Assembly: GCF_900101465.1 (NCBI RefSeq)
Contig: NZ_FMZM01000007.1
Location: forward strand, 9,943-73,942
Reading direction: 5' to 3'
DNA length: 64,000 nucleotides
Origin: Nocardioides lianchengensis
GTDB taxonomy: Bacteria; Actinomycetota; Actinomycetes; Propionibacteriales; Nocardioidaceae
Part shown: positions 14,686 through 24,716 of the stretch, piece after piece
Numbering within the stretch: position 1 is the first letter of the stretch
How the letters are laid out: each line of letters starts with the position of its first letter
Translations under genes and position numbers: made by a program
The notes under the pieces: model-generated
What the model saw: only the letters and a program-made list of their open reading frames with translations
Told to the model about the DNA's origin: nothing
The model's database searches: none

Positions 14686-15644
14686 GCGCCGCGACCGTGC
14701 GCGTCGGCACCCGCGCCTCGCTGCTCGCCACCACCCAGGCCGGTCACGTCGCCGAGCTGATCCGCACCCGGCTGGGCCGGGAGGCCGAGCTGGTCGAGAT
14801 CGCCACCGACGGCGACCGCAGCCAGGCCGCCGGCACGCCGCTGACCGCCGTGGGCGGCACCGGCGTCTTCGTCGGCGCGCTCCGCGACGCGCTGCTGCGC
14901 GGCGAGGTCGACGTCGCCGTGCACTCCCTGAAGGACCTGCCGACCTACCCCGCGGAGGGGATCGCGCTGGCCGCCGTACCCGGTCGCGAGGACCCGCGCG
15001 ACGTGGTCGTCGCCCGCGACGGACTGACCCTGGGCGAGCTCCCGGTCGGGTCGCGGGTCGGCACCGGCTCCCCCCGACGGGCGGCCCAGCTGCACGCCCT
15101 CGGCCTCGGTTTGGACGTCGTCGGCGTCCGTGGCAACGTCGACACCCGGATCGGCAAGGTCCGGTCGGGTGAGTACGACGCCGTCGTGCTCGCGCGCGCC
15201 GGCCTGGCCCGGATCGGCCGGCTGGAGGAGGCGACGGAGGTGCTCGACCCGCTGCAGATGCTCCCCGCCCCCGGCCAGGGGGCGCTGGGCGTCGAGTGTC
15301 GCAGCGACGACGCGCTCGCCGCAGACCTGGCCGTCCTCGACGACCCGCACGCGCGGGCCGCGGTCGAGGCGGAGCGGGCCGTGCTGGCCACCCTCGAAGG
15401 TGGCTGCTCGGCCCCGATCGGCGTCCTCGCCGAGGTTGCCGAGGGCGATGACGGAGACGAGATCTGGGTGCGCGCCATCGCGCTCTCACCCGACGGGGCC
15501 CTCGCGGTGCGGATGTCCGCGTCGGGAGACCCCGCCGACGCCGTGGGCGTCGGCAACCGGCTGGCGGCAGAGATGCTCGCCGACGGGGCCGGACAGCTGG
15601 ACACACGACAGCACGACGAGTCAGAACAGGTGCGCAACGCATGA
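14682..15644 (+). CDS. hemC: Hydroxymethylbilane synthase (porphobilinogen deaminase)
   Basis: A 320-residue cytosolic enzyme that joins four porphobilinogens into hydroxymethylbilane. Motifs are VRVGTRASLLATTQAG at the N-terminus, VHSLKDLPT, RVGTGSPRRAAQL, VRGNVDTR and the dipyrromethane-cofactor cysteine in LEGGCSAPIG (about residue 240). GTG start overlapping the hemA stop (GTGA); its own stop overlaps the hemD ATG. Confidence 0.95.
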   Translation: MSAATVRVGTRASLLATTQAGHVAELIRTRLGREAELVEIATDGDRSQAAGTPLTAVGGTGVFVGALRDALLRGEVDVAVHSLKDLPTYPAEGIALAAVPGREDPRDVVVARDGLTLGELPVGSRVGTGSPRRAAQLHALGLGLDVVGVRGNVDTRIGKVRSGEYDAVVLARAGLARIGRLEEATEVLDPLQMLPAPGQGALGVECRSDDALAADLAVLDDPHARAAVEAERAVLATLEGGCSAPIGVLAEVAEGDDGDEIWVRAIALSPDGALAVRMSASGDPADAVGVGNRLAAEMLADGAGQLDTRQHDESEQVRNA

Positions 15645-17299
15645 CCCGAGGCAAGACCACCACCGCCACCCCGACCCGCGGATGGGTGTCCTTCGTGGGC
15701 AGCGGACCCGGCGACCCGGAGCTGCTCACGGTCCGCGCCGTGGGCCTGATCGAGCAGGCCGACGTGATCGTCACCGAGGCGCCGGAGCACGCCGCCCTGG
15801 TGCGGCACCTGCTCGGCCTGGCCGACCCGGCCGACCTCCCCGAGGGTGAGCCGGTCCCCGGCCCCGAGCTGGTCGACGGCGGGTTCGGCGAGGACGGCCA
15901 GCCGCTGACCCACGCCGCCCGCGCGAAGGTCGTCGTCAAGCAGGCCAAGCGCGGACACCGCGTCGTGCGGCTGATGACCGGCGACCCGTTCCTCTACGCC
16001 TCGGGCCCCGAGGAGGCGCAGGCCTGCGCCAAGGCGGGCCTTGGCTTCGAGATCGTGCCCGGGGTCTCGTCGGTCAGCGCGGTCCCGGCGTACGCCGGCA
16101 TCCCGCTCACCACCAAGGACCACCGCGAGGTCGCGGTCGTCACCTGTGGCGAGAAGATCGACTGGAGCCACTACGCCGACCGGCGCACCCTGGTGCTGCT
16201 CTCGGCCGTCGGCCAGATCGGCGAGGTCAGCAAGGCGCTGGTCGCGGCCGGCCGCTCGCCGCAGACCCCGGTCGCGATGACCCGGGTCGGCACCACCACC
16301 ACCCAGAGCACCGTCACCTCGACGCTGGAGCACATCGCCACCGACGCCCGCGCGGCCCGGATGGCGCCCCCGGCGATCACCGTGGTCGGCGATGTCGTCG
16401 ACCTGCGCGACACGCTCTCGTGGTTCGAGACCAAGCCGCTCTTCGGCTGGCGCGTCCTGGTGCCCCGCACCAAGGACCAGGCCGGCCCGCTGGTCAACCG
16501 GCTGCGCGGCTACGGCGCCGTCCCCGACGAGGTGCCGACCATCTCGGTCGAGCCGCCCCGCAACCCGCAGCAGATGGACAAGGCCGTCCGCGGCCTGGTC
16601 GAGGGCCGCTACGAGTGGATCGCCTTCACCTCCGTCAACGCGGTCCGCGCGGTCCGCGAGAAGTTCGAGGAGTACGGCCTCGACGCCCGGGCCTTCTCCG
16701 GCCTGAAGATCGCCGCCGTCGGCGACAAGACCGCCCAGTCCATCGCCGACTGGGGTCTGCGGGCCGACCTGGTCCCCTCGGGCGAGCAGTCCGCGGCCGG
16801 CCTGCTCGCCGACTGGCCCGAGTACGACGACGTCCTCGACCCGATCAACCGGGTCTTCCTGCCGCGCGCCGACATCGCCACCGAGACCCTGGTCGCCGGC
16901 CTGGTCGACCTCGGCTGGGAGTGCGACGACGTCACGGCCTACCGCACCGTGCGGGCCACCCCGCCGCCGGCGCCCACCCGCGACGCGATCAAGACCGGGA
17001 AGTTCGACGCGGTCGTCTTCACCTCGTCCTCGACGGTGCGCAACCTGGTCGGGATCGCCGGCAAGCCGCACCCGTCGACGATCATCGCGGTGATCGGTCC
17101 GGCCACGGCCAAGACCGCCGAGGAGCACGGCCTGCGGGTCGACGTCCTGGCCCCCAAGCCGGACGTCGACGAGCTGGTCGACGCGCTCGCCGACTTCGGC
17201 TCCGCTCGCCGGGCCGCGATGGTCGAGGCGGGCCAGGAGGTCACCCGGCCGTCCGAGCGCAAGCCGTCGGGCCGCCGGAAGACCACCACCGCGCGATGA
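15641..17299 (+). CDS. hemD: Bifunctional uroporphyrinogen-III C-methyltransferase / uroporphyrinogen-III synthase
   Basis: A 552-residue fusion. Residues about 12-255 are an SAM-dependent methyltransferase ([44 protein letters not shown]), which converts uroporphyrinogen III to precorrin-2; residues about 270-530 are HemD ([35 protein letters not shown]), which cyclises hydroxymethylbilane. The fusion is common in actinobacteria and routes the same intermediate to siroheme/cobalamin or heme. Overlaps hemC and hemB by 4 bp each. Confidence 0.93.
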   Translation: MTRGKTTTATPTRGWVSFVGSGPGDPELLTVRAVGLIEQADVIVTEAPEHAALVRHLLGLADPADLPEGEPVPGPELVDGGFGEDGQPLTHAARAKVVVKQAKRGHRVVRLMTGDPFLYASGPEEAQACAKAGLGFEIVPGVSSVSAVPAYAGIPLTTKDHREVAVVTCGEKIDWSHYADRRTLVLLSAVGQIGEVSKALVAAGRSPQTPVAMTRVGTTTTQSTVTSTLEHIATDARAARMAPPAITVVGDVVDLRDTLSWFETKPLFGWRVLVPRTKDQAGPLVNRLRGYGAVPDEVPTISVEPPRNPQQMDKAVRGLVEGRYEWIAFTSVNAVRAVREKFEEYGLDARAFSGLKIAAVGDKTAQSIADWGLRADLVPSGEQSAAGLLADWPEYDDVLDPINRVFLPRADIATETLVAGLVDLGWECDDVTAYRTVRATPPPAPTRDAIKTGKFDAVVFTSSSTVRNLVGIAGKPHPSTIIAVIGPATAKTAEEHGLRVDVLAPKPDVDELVDALADFGSARRAAMVEAGQEVTRPSERKPSGRRKTTTAR

Positions 17300-18273
17300 C
17301 CGGCCCCGTCATCCGGCCGCGGCGCCTGCGGACCACCGCGGCGCTGCGGCGGATGGTGGCCGAGACCTCGGTGGAGGCGCGGCAGCTGGTGCTGCCGCTC
17401 TTCGTCCGCGAGGGCATCGACGAGCCGGTCCCGATCTCCTCGATGCCGGGCGTCGTCCAGCACTCCCGCTCGAGCCTGCTGGCCGCCGTGGGCGAGGCAG
17501 CCGAGCTGGGCCTGGGTGGGGTGATCCTGTTCGGCGTCCCCGAGACCAAGGACGCCGTCGGGTCCGGTGCGGTCGACCCGGCGGGGATCCTCAACGTCGC
17601 GATCACCGACGTGGTCGCCGAGGTCGGCGACGCGATCACCGTGATCGGCGACCTGTGCATCGACGAGTTCACCGACCACGGCCACTGCGGGGTGCTCACC
17701 CCCGACGGTCGGGTCGACAACGACGGCACCCTCGAGGTCTACGCCGAGATGGCCCGCGCGATGGCCGCGGCCGGCGCCGACATGGTCGCGCCGAGCGGCA
17801 TGATGGATGGCCAGGTCGCGGCCATCCGCGGGGCGCTGGACGGCGCCGCGCACACCGACGTCTCGATCATGGCCTACTCCACGAAGTACGCCTCCGCCTT
17901 CTACGGGCCGTTCCGCGAGGCCGTGGACTCCTCGCTGACCGGCGACCGCCGTACCTACCAGCAGGACGGCGGCAACGCGGTCGAGGGTGTCCGCGAGGCG
18001 CTGCTCGACGTCGCGCAGGGTGCCGACCTGGTCATGGTGAAGCCCGCGCTGGCCTACCTCGACGTGCTCCGCCGGGTGCGCGACGCCGTCGACGTCCCGG
18101 TCGCCGCCTACAACGTCTCCGGCGAGTACGCCATGCTGGAGGCGGCCGCGGCCCAGGGCTGGATCGACCGTGAGGCCGCGATCCTCGAGACGCTCACGTC
18201 GATCCGCCGCGCGGGTGCCGACGTGGTGCTGACCTACTGGGCGGCCGAGGCCGCCCGCCTGCTCGCCCGCTGA
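17296..18273 (+). CDS. hemB: Delta-aminolevulinic acid dehydratase (porphobilinogen synthase)
   Basis: A 325-residue enzyme that condenses two 5-aminolevulinates to porphobilinogen. The two active-site lysines are in [14 protein letters not shown] and VMVKPALAY. The metal segment reads [16 protein letters not shown]: one of the three zinc-binding cysteines of the Zn-type site is replaced by Asp, a mixed site between the Zn-type (Cys-Cys-Cys) and Mg-type (Asp-rich) forms. It is the last gene of rex-hemACDB, starting in the hemD stop. Confidence 0.93.
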   Translation: MTGPVIRPRRLRTTAALRRMVAETSVEARQLVLPLFVREGIDEPVPISSMPGVVQHSRSSLLAAVGEAAELGLGGVILFGVPETKDAVGSGAVDPAGILNVAITDVVAEVGDAITVIGDLCIDEFTDHGHCGVLTPDGRVDNDGTLEVYAEMARAMAAAGADMVAPSGMMDGQVAAIRGALDGAAHTDVSIMAYSTKYASAFYGPFREAVDSSLTGDRRTYQQDGGNAVEGVREALLDVAQGADLVMVKPALAYLDVLRRVRDAVDVPVAAYNVSGEYAMLEAAAAQGWIDREAAILETLTSIRRAGADVVLTYWAAEAARLLAR

Positions 18274-18283
18274 CGCGACCCGG

Positions 18284-19522
18284 TCAGGGGTTCGTGTACT
18301 TGGCGATGCAGGCCTCGGTCGCCTCGGCGCCGACCACGGTGTTGAGCAGGCTGAGGATCACGTTGACCAGACCGTTGACGTCGACCTTCAGGCCGTAGTC
18401 GAGCGCGCACTGCACGATCGCCTGGGCCCGGGTGAGGGTCTCGTCGACCGGGGTGACCCCGGTGCTCGGCAGCGTCGGCACGACCACCGGCGGGAGGCTG
18501 GGGGCCTTCGTCGGCTTGCCGCCGCCCTTGCCGCCGTTGCCCTTGCCACCGCCGGACGGCGCGGTGGGCGTCGGGGTCGTGGGCGCAGCCGGCGCCGTGG
18601 CCTCGGGCTGGTTCGCGCCGGGCTTGCTCTCCTTGACCACCTTCGGGCCGGAGCTCGCGCTCGGCGGCGGGGTGTACGACGTGTCGGGCTGGATGTAGCC
18701 CGCGGCCGTGGTGCCGTTCGGGACCGAGGTGTAGGAGCCGGCCAGGTAGTTGCTCATGATCGAGAGCACGAGGTCGACGTACGAGTCGCTGTGGTTGTAG
18801 CGGTAGACCGCGGTGCGCTGACCGGCGGTCGTCGACAGGTCGTCGTCGCCGGAGCAGAGGTAGACCGCCGAGGCCAGGGCCGCGTCGTCGATGTCCTGCG
18901 GGTCGCGCCGGCCGTCGCCGTCGGCGTCCACGCCCACGACCGACCAGGTCGAGGGGATGAACTGCAGCGGGCCGACCGCGCGGTCCCACTTCGCGTCGCC
19001 GTCGAACTGACCTGCGTCGGTGTCGGCGATGGCCTGGGTCTTGTTGCTGCCGTCGAGGGCGATGCCGAAGATGCCGGGGCGGGCGACGCCCTGGTCGTCG
19101 AGGGTGTTGCCGCCGTAGCGACCGTGGTCGGACTCGACCCGGCCGATGGCCGCGACCAGCTGCCAGGTGAGGTTGCAGCTCTCGTCGGCGGCGTTGATGA
19201 CGGTCTCGGCGCGCTGGTAGGCGGCCAGGGCGACCGAGGGGATGCCGGCCGTGGAGGCGGTCGAGACGGCCTGGGCCGCCCCGCCCGCACCGATGCCGGG
19301 GGCGACGCCGTCGGGGGAGGAGACGCTGGCGGGGGCCTCGATGGCCTGGGTCGGGACGCTGGTCCCGTCGGGCAGGCTGGTGGCCGGGAGCGGGTCGGGG
19401 GTCTGGGTGGCCGTGGCCGACCCCGCGCCGACGCCGGCGAGGCTGGCGGTCCAGGCGGCGGACAACAGCGCGAGCGGCACCAGGGCCGTCGCGCGCTGTG
19501 CGCGTCCGAGTCGCTTTGCCAT
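18284..19522 (-). CDS. Secreted lytic transglycosylase-type protein
   Basis: A 412-residue protein with an N-terminal signal peptide (MAKRLGRAQRATALVPLALL then an Ala-rich segment). A lytic-transglycosylase-like domain spans about residues 95-260: LTWQLVAAIGRVESDHGRYG with the catalytic Glu, AVGPLQFIPSTW, and YNHSDSYVDLVLS. A Ca-loop-like DADGDGRRDPQD follows the PLQF motif. The tail is Pro/Thr/Lys-rich with a short conserved C-terminus. It would cleave peptidoglycan outside the cell. ATG chosen for GGGAG 8 nt upstream. Convergent with hemB. Confidence 0.82.
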   Translation of the reverse strand: MAKRLGRAQRATALVPLALLSAAWTASLAGVGAGSATATQTPDPLPATSLPDGTSVPTQAIEAPASVSSPDGVAPGIGAGGAAQAVSTASTAGIPSVALAAYQRAETVINAADESCNLTWQLVAAIGRVESDHGRYGGNTLDDQGVARPGIFGIALDGSNKTQAIADTDAGQFDGDAKWDRAVGPLQFIPSTWSVVGVDADGDGRRDPQDIDDAALASAVYLCSGDDDLSTTAGQRTAVYRYNHSDSYVDLVLSIMSNYLAGSYTSVPNGTTAAGYIQPDTSYTPPPSASSGPKVVKESKPGANQPEATAPAAPTTPTPTAPSGGGKGNGGKGGGKPTKAPSLPPVVVPTLPSTGVTPVDETLTRAQAIVQCALDYGLKVDVNGLVNVILSLLNTVVGAEATEACIAKYTNP

Positions 19523-19790
19523 GCGGTCTACTCCCGATCTTCGAGCGATGTGTCGTCCCCGAGCGTTCCGACGTCCGTGGGCGATCAACGAATCGTGTCA
19601 CGGGCAAGTTACGCGGGGGTTCGAATCAGCCGAACAACTCGGACGAGCTTGAGTGGTCGGCGTCACGATGGTGCCCGACCAACCTGAGCGCGAAACGACC
19701 GAGTCCACTGAGTGGGCTATACCACTGTCGCGGACGGGGGCCGAGGACCCTCGCCGAGGGTCGGTTGGGCGGCTGGGCGACAATGAGGCG
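19523..19790. promoter_or_regulatory. Divergent intergenic region between lytic enzyme and hemL
   Basis: A 268-nt gap without a gene. GACAAT (19779-19784) lies 6 nt before the hemL ATG and resembles the leaderless -10 pattern. An imperfect hairpin with TGGTCGG/CCGACCA arms occurs at about 19652-19680. No known riboswitch was recognised. Confidence 0.4.
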
Positions 19791-21116
19791 ATGTCTGCCG
19801 CGACCCGTCCCACCCCTGCCTCCGAGGCGCTGTTCACGCGCGCCCGCGCGGTCACGCCCGGGGGCGTGAACTCCCCGGTCCGGGCCTTCAACGCGGTCGG
19901 CGGCACCCCGCGCTTCATCCGCTCCGCCGCCGGCGCCTGGCTCACCGACGTCGACGGGCACGAGTACGTCGACCTCATCTGCTCGTGGGGCCCGATGCTG
20001 CTCGGGCACGCCCACCCGGAGGTGCAGGCCGCGGTGCAGGCCGCGGTGGCCCGCGGCACGTCGTACGGCACGCCGACGGAGCCGGAGGTGGAGCTCGCCG
20101 AGGAGATCGTCGACCGCGCGCCGGTCGACCGGGTGCGCTTCGTGTCCTCCGGCACCGAGGCGACCATGTCGGCGATCCGGCTGGCCCGCGGCTTCACCGG
20201 CCGCGACGTCGTCGTGAAGTTCGCCGGCTGCTACCACGGCCACGTCGACGCCCTGCTCGCGTCGGCCGGGTCGGGCCTGGCGACGTTCGCGGTCCCGGGG
20301 ACGCCGGGCGTGCCCGCGTCGTCGACCGAGCTGACCCTGGTGCTGCCCTACAACGACCGCGCCGCGGTGGAGCGGGTCTTCGCCGAGCACGGCGACCGGA
20401 TCGCCTGCCTGGTCACCGAGGCCGCTCCTGGGAACATGGGCGTCGTCCCGCCGGAGCCCGGCTTCAACCGGTTCCTGGCCGAGACCTGCGCCCGCCACGG
20501 CGCGCTGTTCGTGAGCGACGAGGTGATGACCGGGTTCCGCGCGTCGCGGCAGGGGCAGTGGGGTCTCGACGGGGCGGTCGAGGGCTGGCGGCCCGACCTG
20601 GTCACCTTCGGCAAGGTGATGGGCGGCGGCTTCCCGGCCGCGGCCTTCGGCGGTCGCGCCGACGTGATGGGCCGGCTGGCGCCGGACGGGCCCGTCTACC
20701 AGGCCGGCACGCTGTCGGGGAACCCGATCGCGACCACCGCCGGGCTGACCACGCTGCGGCTCGCCACCGACGAGGTCTACGCCCACATCGGGGCGGCGGG
20801 CGAGACGATCAAGGAGGCCGCGACCGAGGCGCTGAGCGCCGCCGGCGTACCCCACGTCGTGCAGGCGAGCGGCACCATGTTCTCCGTGTTCCTCACCGAC
20901 GGGCCGGTCCGCGACTTCGCGGACGCCTCGCGCACCAGCGCCCCGGCGTACGCCGCCTTCTTCCACGCGATGCTCGACGCGGGGGTCTACCTGCCGCCCT
21001 CGGCGTACGAGGCGTGGTTCCTCTCCAGCGCCCACGATGACCGCGCCGTCCAGACCGTGGTCGACGCCCTGCCCGGAGCCGCCCGCGCGGCCGCTGCCGC
21101 CCTGGAGACCGCATGA
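19791..21116 (+). CDS. hemL: Glutamate-1-semialdehyde 2,1-aminomutase
   Basis: A 441-residue PLP enzyme converting glutamate-1-semialdehyde to 5-aminolevulinate, the step after HemA. It shows [13 protein letters not shown] near the start, [25 protein letters not shown], the aspartate in [11 protein letters not shown] and the PLP lysine in [17 protein letters not shown] (about residue 270). ATG at 19791 preferred over an in-frame start at 19653. It overlaps the phosphatase gene by 4 bp and leads the cytochrome c maturation operon, as hemL does in mycobacteria. Confidence 0.95.
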   Translation: MSAATRPTPASEALFTRARAVTPGGVNSPVRAFNAVGGTPRFIRSAAGAWLTDVDGHEYVDLICSWGPMLLGHAHPEVQAAVQAAVARGTSYGTPTEPEVELAEEIVDRAPVDRVRFVSSGTEATMSAIRLARGFTGRDVVVKFAGCYHGHVDALLASAGSGLATFAVPGTPGVPASSTELTLVLPYNDRAAVERVFAEHGDRIACLVTEAAPGNMGVVPPEPGFNRFLAETCARHGALFVSDEVMTGFRASRQGQWGLDGAVEGWRPDLVTFGKVMGGGFPAAAFGGRADVMGRLAPDGPVYQAGTLSGNPIATTAGLTTLRLATDEVYAHIGAAGETIKEAATEALSAAGVPHVVQASGTMFSVFLTDGPVRDFADASRTSAPAYAAFFHAMLDAGVYLPPSAYEAWFLSSAHDDRAVQTVVDALPGAARAAAAALETA

Positions 21117-21796
21117 GCGCCACCCCCGACACGATCGTCCACCTGCTGCGCCACGGCGAGGTGCACAACCCGCAGGGCGTGCTCTACGGCCGGCGCGACG
21201 GCTTCCACCTGTCGGCGTTGGGCAACCGGATGGCCGAGCGGATCGCCGAGTCGATCGGCGACCGCGACATCACCCACCTGGTCGCCTCTCCGCTGGAGCG
21301 GGCCCAGGAGACCGCCCGCCCGCTGGCGGCGGCGCGGGGCCTGGAGATCGTCACCGACGAGCGGGTCATCGAGTCCACGACCGTCTTCGAGGGGCTGAGC
21401 TTCGGCGAGGGCGCGATGACGCTGGTCAAGCGGCCCAGCCTGTGGAAGCACTTGCGCAACCCGTTCACACCGTCCTGGGGCGAGTCTTACAAGGCGATCG
21501 CCGCCCGGATGATGGCGGCCGTCGAGGACGCCCGGGTCGCGGCGCAGGGCCACGAGGCCGTCCTGGTCTCCCACCAGCTGCCGATCTGGACGGCCCGGCT
21601 GCACGTCGAGAAGCGCTCCTTCCTGCACGACCCGCGCAGCCGGCAGTGCACCCTGTGCTCGCTGACGTCGTTCCACTTCGTGGGGGAGCGGCTCGCGCAG
21701 GTCTCCTACTCCGAGCCCGCCGGTGACCTGATCCCGGCCGGCGACCGCAAGGCCCCGTTCTCGGCCGGTGGCGCGCCCGAGGAGAACCGGCCCTGA
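21113..21796 (+). CDS. Histidine phosphatase (phosphoglycerate mutase-like)
   Basis: A 227-residue histidine-phosphatase-superfamily protein. The catalytic histidine is in [12 protein letters not shown] (residues 8-19), with the second in [13 protein letters not shown] (about 155) and the phosphate-binding [11 protein letters not shown]. The gene follows hemL as does Rv0525 in mycobacteria; a true mutase role is unlikely and the substrate is unknown. ATG overlaps the hemL stop. Confidence 0.87.
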   Translation: MSATPDTIVHLLRHGEVHNPQGVLYGRRDGFHLSALGNRMAERIAESIGDRDITHLVASPLERAQETARPLAAARGLEIVTDERVIESTTVFEGLSFGEGAMTLVKRPSLWKHLRNPFTPSWGESYKAIAARMMAAVEDARVAAQGHEAVLVSHQLPIWTARLHVEKRSFLHDPRSRQCTLCSLTSFHFVGERLAQVSYSEPAGDLIPAGDRKAPFSAGGAPEENRP

Positions 21797-21797
21797 C

Positions 21798-22376
21798 ATG
21801 AGGTTCTCCCGCGCCCTCTCCGGCGCCCTCCTCTCCGGTGCCCTGGTGATCACCGGCGGCTGCACGTCCGTCGGCCAGACGAACCCGAACGGCTACATCG
21901 AGGGCGACAGCCAGGTCATCCAGTTCGGCGTCGACGAGCGGAAGGACCCCATCGAGCTGTCGGCCGAGACCATCGCGGGCGACGAGCTCGACCTCGCCGA
22001 CTACCGCGGCCAGATCGTCGTCGTCAACGCGTGGGGATCGTGGTGCGGCCCGTGCAACCGGGAGATGCCGCTGCTCGCCGAGGCTGCCGAGGAGCTCGGC
22101 GACCGGGCGGCCTTCCTGGGCATCAACATCCGCGACTCCAGCCGCGACGACGCGCTGGCCTTCGAGCGCTCGCACGGCGTCGAGTACCCCTCGCTGGACG
22201 GGTCGAGCGACCCGTCGGTGCTGCTCGCCTTCCGCGGCTCCTTCCGGCCGGCCGCCGTGCCCTCGACGGCCGTCCTCGACGAGGAGGGGCGGGTTGCCGC
22301 GATCGTCAGCGGCGAGGTCCCGTCCGTGCGCACCCTCGTCGGCATGGTCGAGGACGTCGAGAAGGGGAGCGGGTAG
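21798..22376 (+). CDS. resA: Thiol-disulfide lipoprotein (ResA/TlpA-like)
   Basis: A 192-residue membrane-anchored thioredoxin-fold protein. A lipoprotein signal (MRFSRALSGALLSGALVITG then GC, lipobox TGGC at about residue 22) precedes the domain; the active site is WGSWCGPCNREMP (about residue 82). ResA-type proteins reduce apocytochrome c cysteines before heme ligation outside the membrane. ATG one nt after the mutase stop; ccdA follows after 4 nt. Confidence 0.88.
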   Translation: MRFSRALSGALLSGALVITGGCTSVGQTNPNGYIEGDSQVIQFGVDERKDPIELSAETIAGDELDLADYRGQIVVVNAWGSWCGPCNREMPLLAEAAEELGDRAAFLGINIRDSSRDDALAFERSHGVEYPSLDGSSDPSVLLAFRGSFRPAAVPSTAVLDEEGRVAAIVSGEVPSVRTLVGMVEDVEKGSG

Positions 22377-22380
22377 CGGC

Positions 22381-23136
22381 GTGGGTGACTGGTTCGGCCA
22401 GACCGCAGGCTCCGGCTCGCTGGTCCTGGCCATCCCCGTGGCGCTGCTCGCGGGCCTGGTGTCGTTCTTCTCGCCCTGCGTGATCCCGCTGCTGCCGGCG
22501 TACTTCTCCTACGCCACGGGGCTCTCCGGCGCCGACCTCGCGACGGGCAACGTCAAGCGCGGGCGGATGGTCGCGGGGTCGACGCTGTTCGTGCTCGGCT
22601 TCTCGGTCGTGTTCGTGCTGCTGGGCGTCGCGACCGGGTCGGTCGCCACCTGGCTGCTGGTCAACGAGGACACCCTCAACGTCGTCCTGGGCTGCTTCGC
22701 GATCGCCATGGGCCTGGTCTTCATCGGGCTGGTCCCGCTGCTGCAGCGCGACGTCCGGTTCCACAAGGTCCCCTCCGTCGGGCTGGCCGCCGCGCCGCTG
22801 CTGGGCTTCCTCTTCGGACTGGGCTGGCAGCCCTGCATCGGTCCGACCCTCGGCGTGATCATCACCCTCGGGTACGACGAGGGCACCGCCGGCCGGAGTG
22901 GGCTGCTGCTGGCCTGCTACTCCCTGGGGCTCGGCATCCCGTTCATCCTGGCCGGGCTGTTCTGGCAGCGCGCGCTCGGCGCCCTCGGCTTCGTGCGCCG
23001 CCACCAGCAGTGGGTCACCCGGGTCGGCGGCGTGATGCTGGTGCTGGTCGGGCTGATGCTCGTCACCGGCTGGTGGGACTACGCCGTCACCTGGCTGCAG
23101 ATCCACCTGGTCAGCGACTTCGAGGTGGGCGTGTGA
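22381..23136 (+). CDS. ccdA: Cytochrome c biogenesis protein CcdA
   Basis: A 251-residue membrane protein with six predicted helices. The paired redox cysteines are in SFFSPCVIPLLPAY (helix 1) and GWQPCIGPTLG (helix 4). CcdA carries electrons from cytoplasmic thioredoxin across the membrane to ResA. GTG start; the stop overlaps the resB start (GTGTGA). Confidence 0.92.
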   Translation: MGDWFGQTAGSGSLVLAIPVALLAGLVSFFSPCVIPLLPAYFSYATGLSGADLATGNVKRGRMVAGSTLFVLGFSVVFVLLGVATGSVATWLLVNEDTLNVVLGCFAIAMGLVFIGLVPLLQRDVRFHKVPSVGLAAAPLLGFLFGLGWQPCIGPTLGVIITLGYDEGTAGRSGLLLACYSLGLGIPFILAGLFWQRALGALGFVRRHQQWVTRVGGVMLVLVGLMLVTGWWDYAVTWLQIHLVSDFEVGV

Positions 23137-24716
23137 GCGACACCCCCGAGACCGGCCGCCGGTCCGGCGAGCTCTCGCCGCTGGAGCTGCTGCGCTGGAC
23201 CTGGCGACAGCTCACCTCGATGCGGACCGCGCTGATCCTGCTGCTGCTGCTCGCGCTGGCCGCCGTACCGGGGTCGGTGATCCCGCAGCAGGGCGTCGAC
23301 TCGCTGAAGACGACCCAGTGGCAGGAGGCGCACCCCGACCTGACGCCGATCTACGAGAGGCTCGGGCTGTTCAACGTCTACAGCAGCCCGTGGTTCGCCG
23401 CGATCTTCGTGCTGCTGATGGTCTCGCTGGTCGGCTGCATCATCCCGCGCACGCTGGTCTACCTGCGCGCGATCAAGGCCCCGCCGCCGCGCGCCCCGCG
23501 CAACCTCGGCCGGCTGCCCGACCACGCGTCGTACCGCACGGACGACGACGTCGAGGAGGTGCTGGCCCGCGCCCGCCAGGTGCTGAAGCGCCGGCGCTAC
23601 CGGGTCCGCCCGGCGGACGCCGGGGACGCCGCGGTGAGCAGCGAGCGCGGCTACCTCCGCGAGGTCGGCAACCTGGTCTTCCACCTGTCGGTCGTGGTGG
23701 TGCTGGTGGGCTTCGCCGTCGGTGGCCTGTTCGGCTACAAGGGCGGCGTCATCCTGACCGTCGGCACGCCGTTCTCGAACACCCTGACCCAGTACGACGA
23801 TTTCGTCCCCGGCCGGCTCTTCGACCCCGAGTCGATGGAGCCGTTCTGCTTCACCGTCGACGACTTCTCGGTGGAGTGGCTCGTCGACGGTCCCCGCCGC
23901 GGCATGTCCCGCGGCTTCAGCGCCGACACCCGCTACCGCGAGGACTGCACTGACCAGTCCGGCAAGGAGCGCGAGCACGACCTGCGGGTCAACCACCCGC
24001 TCGCCATCGGGGGCACCGACGTGTTCCTGATCGGGCACGGCTACGCGCCGGTGATCACCGTCCGCGACGGCGAGGGCAACATTGCCGCCACCGGCCCCAA
24101 GCCGTTCCTGCCCCAGGACCAGAGCCTCTTCTCCTTCGGGGTGGTCAAGGCCAGCGGGGCCGAGCCCGAGCAGATCGGTCTCGAGGGGGTGTTCTTCCCG
24201 ACGTTCTTCCTCAACGAGGACGGCGACCCGGTCAACCTGATGGGCGAGCTGAACAACCCGCTGCTGTCGCTGAGCGTCTTCACCGGCGATCTGAACCTCG
24301 GGGAGCCCCAGTCGGTCTACGTGCTCGACAAGTCGAAGATGTCGCAGGTCGAGAACCCCGACGGGACCCCGCTGCGCCTGGACCTCCAGGAGGGCGAGAC
24401 CGTCGAGCTCCCCGACGGTCTGGGGTCGGTGACCTTCGAGGGGATCGAGCAGTGGAACCGGCTGCAGATCAGCAAGACCCCCGGCAAGCTGGTGACCCTG
24501 GCGGGCGTCGTGCTCGCGCTGGCGGGGCTGCTGGGCTCGCTGTTCGTCCGTCCGCGCCGCGTCTGGGTTCGCGCCCGGGTGGTCGACGGGGAGACACTGG
24601 TCGAGGTCGCCGCCCTCGACCGCTCCGGTGGGGGAGACGTGCGGCCCGAGATCGACGAGGTCGTGGCCGCGTTGCGCGGCGCTGACGTCGTACCGACTGG
24701 CGAGGAGAAGTCGTGA
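23133..24716 (+). CDS. resB: Cytochrome c biogenesis protein ResB
   Basis: A 527-residue protein of System II cytochrome c synthesis. Helices lie at about 30-50 (ALILLLLLALAAVPGSVIP), 85-105, 178-200 and near 445-465, with a large extracytoplasmic domain between the third and fourth. With CcsB it forms the heme-export and cytochrome c synthetase complex. GTG start inside the ccdA stop; stop overlaps the ccsB GTG. Confidence 0.9.
   Translation: MSDTPETGRRSGELSPLELLRWTWRQLTSMRTALILLLLLALAAVPGSVIPQQGVDSLKTTQWQEAHPDLTPIYERLGLFNVYSSPWFAAIFVLLMVSLVGCIIPRTLVYLRAIKAPPPRAPRNLGRLPDHASYRTDDDVEEVLARARQVLKRRRYRVRPADAGDAAVSSERGYLREVGNLVFHLSVVVVLVGFAVGGLFGYKGGVILTVGTPFSNTLTQYDDFVPGRLFDPESMEPFCFTVDDFSVEWLVDGPRRGMSRGFSADTRYREDCTDQSGKEREHDLRVNHPLAIGGTDVFLIGHGYAPVITVRDGEGNIAATGPKPFLPQDQSLFSFGVVKASGAEPEQIGLEGVFFPTFFLNEDGDPVNLMGELNNPLLSLSVFTGDLNLGEPQSVYVLDKSKMSQVENPDGTPLRLDLQEGETVELPDGLGSVTFEGIEQWNRLQISKTPGKLVTLAGVVLALAGLLGSLFVRPRRVWVRARVVDGETLVEVAALDRSGGGDVRPEIDEVVAALRGADVVPTGEEKS

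Noticed and set aside
19610..19640. tRNA-like T-loop GGTTCGAATC
   Set aside because: The flanking bases do not form a T-stem and no acceptor or anticodon stem is present.
19523..19660. c-di-AMP (ydaO-type) riboswitch upstream of the lytic enzyme
   Set aside because: Such riboswitches often precede cell-wall hydrolase genes in actinobacteria, but the conserved core was not found here.
20555..20590. GGTCTCGACGGGG and GGTCGAGGGC inside hemL as another dispersed repeat
   Set aside because: The bases encode conserved HemL residues ([11 protein letters not shown]) with normal codons, so the likeness is coincidental.
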